Shown piece by piece: positions 19,649 to 24,758 of a DNA stretch of 24,758 nucleotides (position 1 is its first letter; every line of letters begins with the position of its first letter). This DNA is from a virus: positions 1 to 24,758 of the IMG/VR virus record IMGVR_UViG_3300007609_000086. One strand, given 5' to 3'. The notes below the pieces were generated by a model. It did not search any database. It saw only the letters and a list, made by a program, of their open reading frames with translations, and had not been told where the DNA came from. A program made the translations under genes and the position numbers.

Positions 19649-21583
19649 ATGGCAAAGATAGTTACAGTAGCAGATGTACAATTACAGCTTACAGGGCAAG
19701 AGAGCCTTACAGAGCTAAACAATAAGTTAGAGTATGCAAAAGAAAATGTAAAAGATTTTTCATTAGCTTATGGCGAAAGTTCGGAAGAGGTAAAAAAGGC
19801 TAAAACTCAAGTAACAGAATTAGAGGGAGCAGTAGAGTCATTAAATGAAAAGTCGTTAAAGAAAACAAAAGACAATTTTAAAAAGATAGACAGTTCAAGT
19901 AAGTCTATTGTAAATGGGTTTAAGCAGATGAAAAACGCTGCAAGTAATTTAAATTCAGAAAATGTTGACTTATTAGGGTCAGTTGAGAACTTGCATGCAG
20001 GTTTTTCAAATATAAAGAATTCTGCAAGTAATATACTAGGTATTTTTAAAAACGGTAACCTTTCAAAGACATTTGCAAATATTGGCAACGCCATAAAAAC
20101 TAAAGTAGTAGGAGGCTTAAACTTGGCTAAAACAGCTGGTAAAGCGTTCCTTGCATCTTTAGGAATAGGATTAATAATAACTGGTATATCTTTAATTATT
20201 GAAAATTGGGAAAAGCTAATTGGGTTAATTGGCTTAGGCAAATCAGAATCACAAAAAAACTTAGACATAGCACAAGAAGCTGTAAAAGTTGAGCAAGGTA
20301 AACTGGATGCAATAGGCGCACAAGAGAACATTTTAAAACTTCAAGGTCTAAGCGAAAAAGAAATACTAAAACTTAAACAAGACCAGCTTGCAATGGTAAT
20401 AAAAAAGCAAAGAGTTGAACTTGACGCAGCTAAAGTAAATAAGGCTAATGAAGTTGCAAGGGCAGAACGGAACAAAAGGTACTTAAAAAATGTACTTAAA
20501 GGTATAAGTTTAGCTTTAACTTTAATTTTAAAGGCAGCTGACCAAGTAGGCAAGTTTTTAGGCAAAGACTGGGGATTAGAAGATAAAATATTTGACCCTA
20601 TTGCAGAGTTAATGTTTGACCCAGAAGAAGTTGCAGCAGAAGGGGATAAAACAATAGAAGAAGCAGAAAAGAAATTAAAAAAGTTAGAAAACCAACAGGC
20701 TGGGTTTCAACTAAAAGTTAATTCAATTAATAAAAAGGCAGCAGACAAAAATAAAAAAACAGCAGATGAAGCAGCAGCCAAAAAAATAGAAGATGATAAG
20801 TTAGCCAAAGAAGAGCAAGCTAAGTTAAAACAAGAAGCTAAAGAAATAGCAGAAGCAGCAGCAAGGGAGAAAAAGGAGCGAGAAACAGACGAGTTTGAGC
20901 TAAGAAAACAAGATTTAAAAGCAAAATATTTAGAAGAGAAAGCTATATTAATTGCACAAGGGATAGAAACGAAAACCCTAAAATCAAATTATGATGCAGA
21001 GTTACTTCAAATAGAAGCCGATAAATTAAAAAAAGAACAAGATTTAAGAGATACAGCAGCGGCAGAAAAAAGGGCAAATGAAGAAGCAGATGCAAATGCA
21101 TCCATAAAACAAAAAGAAAAAGAAGCAGCGGCAAAAGCAGCCATTGAGCAAAGTGCATATAACACCGCAGCAGCATTTAGTAATCTTATTGGAGAGTTAG
21201 GAAATGAAAATATAAAAGTTCAAAAGGCGCAAGCACTTATTCAGATAGGGATTGATACAGCCAGCGCAATTAGTTCACTCGTTAAAATGAGCCAAGCAAA
21301 CCCAGCTAATGCACCAACTGGAGGTATAGCAGGAGCGTTACAATTTGCAACGGGGTTACTTCAAATAGGTACTAACATGGCAAAGGCTGCCAACATACTA
21401 GGTAGTTCAGGTCCACAAGTTGGAGGAGGTAATCAGGACCTTGCAGATGATGCAGCAAATGATGCTGCGAACAATCAACAGAACAGACAACAGCAGCAGT
21501 TTAAAGTATTTGTAACTGAAACAGATATAGCCAATGCAACAAGTAAAAGAATAAATCTAACTCAAGTAGGAATAGTAGAATAA
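19649..21583 (+). CDS. Tape measure protein (short)
   Basis: 644 aa, mostly alpha-helical with long coiled-coil stretches rich in Ala/Lys/Glu (residues about 320-510, e.g. KKIEDDKLAKEEQAKLKQEA). A hydrophobic, glycine-containing segment lies around 165-185 (FLASLGIGLIITGISLIIEN). A second apolar part follows near 510-590 (NPANAPTGGIAGALQFATGL), then a Gln-rich end. Composition, membrane segment and tail context fit a tape measure, which sets tail length. At 644 residues it is short for the type, so a short tail is expected. Confidence 0.82.
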   Translation: MAKIVTVADVQLQLTGQESLTELNNKLEYAKENVKDFSLAYGESSEEVKKAKTQVTELEGAVESLNEKSLKKTKDNFKKIDSSSKSIVNGFKQMKNAASNLNSENVDLLGSVENLHAGFSNIKNSASNILGIFKNGNLSKTFANIGNAIKTKVVGGLNLAKTAGKAFLASLGIGLIITGISLIIENWEKLIGLIGLGKSESQKNLDIAQEAVKVEQGKLDAIGAQENILKLQGLSEKEILKLKQDQLAMVIKKQRVELDAAKVNKANEVARAERNKRYLKNVLKGISLALTLILKAADQVGKFLGKDWGLEDKIFDPIAELMFDPEEVAAEGDKTIEEAEKKLKKLENQQAGFQLKVNSINKKAADKNKKTADEAAAKKIEDDKLAKEEQAKLKQEAKEIAEAAAREKKERETDEFELRKQDLKAKYLEEKAILIAQGIETKTLKSNYDAELLQIEADKLKKEQDLRDTAAAEKRANEEADANASIKQKEKEAAAKAAIEQSAYNTAAAFSNLIGELGNENIKVQKAQALIQIGIDTASAISSLVKMSQANPANAPTGGIAGALQFATGLLQIGTNMAKAANILGSSGPQVGGGNQDLADDAANDAANNQQNRQQQQFKVFVTETDIANATSKRINLTQVGIVE

Positions 21584-21588
21584 ATATT

Positions 21589-21753
21589 ATGAAAATTAAA
21601 GAAGAATTATTAGGCAGTAAAGTAACAAAGGGTCATCTAACAATAATCTTAGAACAATCTAAGAATTGTGTATCTTTGTGCAAGAAGTTAAAGTTAGACG
21701 TATTTCAAGAAGAACAGAAGAAAGATGTTAAACCTCGTACAAAATCAAAGTAA
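21589..21753 (+). CDS. Small basic protein, 54 aa
   Basis: MKIKEELLGSKVTKGHLTII, then two Cys and a basic end (KPRTKSK). Lies five bases after the tape measure gene and overlaps the next gene by 29 bases in another frame. No family known. A TATCTTTG promoter-like box (21671-21678) lies within it without a clear -33 partner. Confidence 0.55.
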   Translation: MKIKEELLGSKVTKGHLTIILEQSKNCVSLCKKLKLDVFQEEQKKDVKPRTKSK

Positions 21754-21985
21754 TACTTGTTACACCTTTGTAACGTTATGGGGTGGAGTAGCTCCTTATA
21801 CGTTGAAAATGGTTAGCAATTTAGATAGAGATGTAACACAAAACTTTATCTTAACTCTGGACAACTATGGAGATAGGAAAAGATATGTAATAACACCAAC
21901 AGTAATGCTAGGAACTTATGACTACACCATAGAGGATGACTTAGGCAATACATACGAGATAGGATTAGCAGAAATAACGGAATGA
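21725..21985 (+). CDS. Small phage protein before portal, 86 aa
   Basis: Beta-rich (TCYTFVTLWGGVAPYTLKMV, DNYGDRKRYVITPTVMLGTY, ending EDDLGNTYEIGLAEITE). It looks like a small immunoglobulin-like or single-barrel structural protein; no family is certain. It overlaps the 54-aa gene and shares ATGA with the portal gene. Confidence 0.65.
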   Translation: MLNLVQNQSNTCYTFVTLWGGVAPYTLKMVSNLDRDVTQNFILTLDNYGDRKRYVITPTVMLGTYDYTIEDDLGNTYEIGLAEITE

Positions 21986-24090
21986 AAATAGAATTTATAA
22001 ACACGAATAAAAAGGACGTTAAATACTTTTTGTCAAGGTCGCAAGATGATAACAAATGGCTAGGCTATAATGAAGATGGCAAGCAAGGCGTTTCAAGGGT
22101 TAATCAATTAGCCTATGACCTTATAGAGCTGTACAATCAAAGTTCTAAACATAACGCTATAATTACTTCAAAAGTAAATTACATTACAGGAGAAGGCTTA
22201 AAAGCGGAAAATCCAGACCAGAAAACAAGAGAGTTTTTATTTAGCGTAAACAGAAATGAAACGGCAAATGAATTATTTGAAAAGATTTGCTTAGACTATG
22301 AATTACAAGGCGGTTTTTTTGTTCAATTAGTTTTTTCTAAACTTGGTGGTGTTTTAGTTAATTCATATCATATGCCTTTCCAGAAGATGCAACCTAGCGA
22401 AGACGGCAAAAAATTTAAATATACACCAGACCCAAAGAAACCTAGAGAATTTGAAGTATTTGATGCCTATGTAGATGGAGAAAATACAGGAACTAAAGTA
22501 TTATTTATTTCTAAGTATCGTGCTGGTTCAGATGTATTGCCTTTGCCTGATTACTTTGCAAGTTTAAAGTATATTCAGATAGATGCAGAAATAGCCAACT
22601 TTAACTTATCTAATATTAGAAGTGGTTTTAGTGCTGGAACTATGATAGTCTTTGCAGATGGAGAGCCAGACCCAGAAGAAGAAGACGCAATAGTAGAACA
22701 ATTAAAGCACAGCACAAGCGGAACAGATGCGGCTGGCGGTGTGTTTGTTTACTTTAAAAAGTTAGGTAGTGAACGACCCGAAGTAATACCTTTAAATGGT
22801 AATGACTTAGTAGAACGCTTTGCTAACTTAAACGAGCAATGCAAGGATGAAATAATGATAGGTCATAAAGTAGTTAGTCCTATGTTGTTTGGAGTTAGGA
22901 CAGAAGGGCAATTAGGAGGACGTAATGAAATAATAGAGTCCTTTGAATTGTTTAATAACAGCTACATAAAACCAGCGCAAAAGATATTCACATCTACTTT
23001 TAATTTCCTAAACAGATTAAGCGGAGGACAAAGCACAATTTCAGTAAAAACACCTTTACCAATAGGCTTGGATTTAATACAATTATTTCAAGAGGGTATT
23101 GTTACAGATTTACCTTATATTCAAAAGGAATTAGGATTGCCAGTTAAAAAGGTAGAAACTCAATTAAGAGAATATGACGGCAAATTTAGGGATACCGACT
23201 GGCACGAGTTTGTAAACTTTGGAGAAGCAGCAGAAGGGTTTGAAATACTAAAAGAAATGGACGTATTTTTCAACTCACAGGATATGCCAGTTAGTTTTGA
23301 TAGTGTAGATGACGAAATATTAAAGGCTATTGCAACTAATCCAGCTATTGATGTAGCAAGTTTGATAAATGCTTTAGATTTAGATGCTAAGGATGCAAGC
23401 GAAAGGATAGGCAGATTGATTGAAGACAAGTTAATAAACCCAGACAAGGGGCTGCAAATTACTCCAGAGGGTGAATTAACAATAGACAAAGCACCCAAGA
23501 GCCAGTTTTTCGTTAAATATCAGTACTCTGGTCCTCAAGATAAAAGAAATAGAGCTTTTTGTGCTAAACTAATGGAACTAAACAGGGTGTATACAAGAGA
23601 AGAAATAAACCAGCTTAGTGGAATACTAGGTTATAATGTTTGGATGCGTAGAGGGGGCTGGTATCATAATACTGAATTGGATGTGAATACTCCCTATTGT
23701 AGACATACATGGAAGCAAATAATCGTTAAAAGAAGGGTAAACAATGTATCAAAAACTAATAACATAGAAAAACAACTTGAAAGCGAATTTCCAAAATTAA
23801 CAATAGATGTTTATCAAAATGATAAAAATAGAGTGCTAACATTATCTCGTATAATTATTCCCGATAATTTAAGAGGTGAAGGTATTGGAACTGATTTTAT
23901 GGAAAGCCTTATAGACAAAGCAGACAAATTAGATTATAAAATTATATTGACTCCATCAGAAGATTTCGGGGGTGATAAAAATAGGCTTATAGATTTCTAT
24001 AAAAGATTTGGCTTTGTTTTAAATAAAGGCGAAAATAGGGATTTTTCACACAGGGAGGATATGTATCGATTACCAAAAACTAAAAACTAA
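21982..24090 (+). CDS. Portal protein fused to a GNAT acetyltransferase-like domain
   Basis: 702 aa. Residues 1-360 are a portal core (VNQLAYDLIELYNQSSKHNA, NYITGEGL, ELQGGFFVQLVF, GHKVVSPMLFGVRTEGQLGG). Around 440-505 a winged-helix-like segment (DDEILKAIATNPAIDVASLI) precedes a Cys/His module seen in Bacteroidota portals (RAFCAKLMELNRVYTREEIN, RRGGWYH, PYCRHTWKQIIVKR; to about 583). From about 588 to the end is a GNAT-like domain: LTLSRIIIPDNLRGEGIGTD with acetyl-CoA loop R631-G-E-G-I-G-T637, then LTPSEDFGG and LIDFYKRFGFVLNKG. The portal is the DNA gate of the head; the GNAT part is an unusual addition. Confidence 0.9.
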   Translation: MKIEFINTNKKDVKYFLSRSQDDNKWLGYNEDGKQGVSRVNQLAYDLIELYNQSSKHNAIITSKVNYITGEGLKAENPDQKTREFLFSVNRNETANELFEKICLDYELQGGFFVQLVFSKLGGVLVNSYHMPFQKMQPSEDGKKFKYTPDPKKPREFEVFDAYVDGENTGTKVLFISKYRAGSDVLPLPDYFASLKYIQIDAEIANFNLSNIRSGFSAGTMIVFADGEPDPEEEDAIVEQLKHSTSGTDAAGGVFVYFKKLGSERPEVIPLNGNDLVERFANLNEQCKDEIMIGHKVVSPMLFGVRTEGQLGGRNEIIESFELFNNSYIKPAQKIFTSTFNFLNRLSGGQSTISVKTPLPIGLDLIQLFQEGIVTDLPYIQKELGLPVKKVETQLREYDGKFRDTDWHEFVNFGEAAEGFEILKEMDVFFNSQDMPVSFDSVDDEILKAIATNPAIDVASLINALDLDAKDASERIGRLIEDKLINPDKGLQITPEGELTIDKAPKSQFFVKYQYSGPQDKRNRAFCAKLMELNRVYTREEINQLSGILGYNVWMRRGGWYHNTELDVNTPYCRHTWKQIIVKRRVNNVSKTNNIEKQLESEFPKLTIDVYQNDKNRVLTLSRIIIPDNLRGEGIGTDFMESLIDKADKLDYKIILTPSEDFGGDKNRLIDFYKRFGFVLNKGENRDFSHREDMYRLPKTKN

Positions 24091-24095
24091 ATATA

Positions 24096-24668
24096 ATGGC
24101 ATATACATACTTAATAACAGAAACAGAATTAAAGCAAGATACTATCATGCAAAATAATGTAGATAGTAAGCTAATTGGAATGGCAATGAGAGAAGCACAG
24201 GACATCTATACAAGGGATGTTTTAGGGTCGGCTCTTTACAATCAACTTATCATTGAGTTTAATGCTGGTACTTTAACGGCTGCAAACCAAACATTACTAG
24301 ACTATGTTAAACCAATGCAAAGGTATTACATCTTAAAGGAGTTCTTAATGTACGGCTGGATTAAATTAGCCAATAGTAGTGTAGGTACTAGAGATGTAGA
24401 TGACTTGCAAACATCACAACAGGACGGCATAAATGCTATTGAAGGGCGGTTTGAGCAAAAGGCAGAGTATTACAAAAAAAGACTTATTGTTATGATTTGT
24501 GATAACATTACAGACTATCCACTTTACAATACAGGCAACCAAGAAATATATCCAAACCAAAAAGCCTATACATCAAGTTTTAGAATATTCAATAAGAATG
24601 GGGAAGAAAAAATACAATATCAAAAAGCGAATTGTTTACGAAAAAATCCTGAAGGAAGCATTAAATGA
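24096..24668 (+). CDS. Head-tail connector-like protein (DUF6712-like)
   Basis: 190 aa. MAYTYLITETELKQDTIMQN, MREAQDIYTRDVLGSALYNQ, VKPMQRYYILKEFLMYGWIK and ENR-type helices ending in YYKKRLIVMICDNITDYPLY fit the all-helical connector/adaptor type (DUF6712) found after the portal in Bacteroidota phages. The last 25 residues overlap two other open frames, so the exact C-terminus is less certain. Confidence 0.7.
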   Translation: MAYTYLITETELKQDTIMQNNVDSKLIGMAMREAQDIYTRDVLGSALYNQLIIEFNAGTLTAANQTLLDYVKPMQRYYILKEFLMYGWIKLANSSVGTRDVDDLQTSQQDGINAIEGRFEQKAEYYKKRLIVMICDNITDYPLYNTGNQEIYPNQKAYTSSFRIFNKNGEEKIQYQKANCLRKNPEGSIK

Positions 24669-24741
24669 GATTAGCAGAAGTAATAACAGAAATAAAAACA
24701 GCAGCAGAAAACCACGCTCTAATACAAACGATAGTTTATGA
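24598..24741 (+). CDS. Possible small basic protein, 47 aa
   Basis: Starts MGKKKYNIKKRIVYEKILKE, then a Ser/Asn/Arg-rich tail. It overlaps both the connector gene and the following partial gene in a third frame. The first half reads like a real phage peptide; the second looks like out-of-frame sequence. It is a candidate only. Confidence 0.3.
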   Translation: MGKKKYNIKKRIVYEKILKEALNEISRSNNRNKNSSRKPRSNTNDSL

Positions 24742-24758
24742 TGAGGCTATTATGCAAG
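24665..24758 (+). CDS. Partial gene cut by the window end
   Basis: ATGA overlap with the connector stop; reads MRLAEVITEIKTAAENHALI before running off the edge after about 31 residues. Probably the next head or connector gene; not identifiable. Confidence 0.6.
   Translation, partial: MRLAEVITEIKTAAENHALIQTIVYDEAIMQ

Noticed and set aside
21671-21678. Promoter TATCTTTG within the 54-aa gene
   Set aside because: There is no -33 element at the proper distance and the box lies in coding sequence; mentioned only in that gene's entry.
1-24758. tRNA genes or insertion sequences
   Set aside because: I saw no cloverleaf-like sequence with a T-loop motif and no transposase-like protein in any frame.

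Overview
The window is a 24.8 kb piece of a tailed phage or prophage of a Bacteroidota host, probably flavobacterial. It is AT-rich by eye, all genes I accept lie on the + strand, and Shine-Dalgarno sequences are mostly lacking. Several intergenic gaps carry the Bacteroidota promoter form (TTTG/TTG, about 19-20 bases, then TAnnTTTG). Large and small terminase, portal, connector and tape measure point to a long-tailed virion. No integrase or capsid gene lies inside the window.

Layout. 1-3865 is a replication/recombination block: DUF6291-type replication protein with an iteron-like repeat cluster inside it, DnaB helicase, a SAK3-type single-strand annealing protein, an HTH protein and a PD-(D/E)XK exonuclease. 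3866-7570 is an accessory region with DUF3850, Mom-family DNA modification, a beta-class DNA methyltransferase, a mini ribbon-helix-helix protein and small unknowns. 7611-10702 carries NinG, two tandem DnaA-domain-IV-like proteins, a secreted 3D/RlpA-like barrel protein and small unknowns. 10730-24758 is packaging and structure: TerS, a GIY-YIG nuclease, TerL with an intein, a lipoprotein, tail genes including a likely -1 frameshift pair, receptor-binding and tape measure proteins, then portal and connector.

Two things stand out. (1) The accessory region 3866-7570 is an unbroken chain of modules, each bracketed by its own inverted repeat (up to about 25 bp). Arm sequences differ between modules but stay complementary within each one. 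Segments running GTT...AAC alternate strictly with AAC...GTT segments, and segments without a gene are hairpins, four of which carry the same loop CGTTTTAATG. The logic resembles integron cassettes and attC sites, but genes occupy both phases and the arms are much longer than usual attC core boxes. (2) TerL contains a 269-residue intein placed exactly in the third catalytic motif of its nuclease. A complete HNH endonuclease is encoded inside the intein in a different reading frame, while the intein frame stays open throughout.

How it fits together: the left block copies and recombines phage DNA. Mom and the methyltransferase probably protect it from restriction; both end in the same QTTLF peptide, which resembles a sliding-clamp-binding motif. 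TerS/TerL package DNA through the portal, whose C-terminus carries a GNAT acetyltransferase-like domain. A lipoprotein with a surface-export-like signal and a 25-residue membrane peptide sit between terL and the tail genes and may act on the host envelope.
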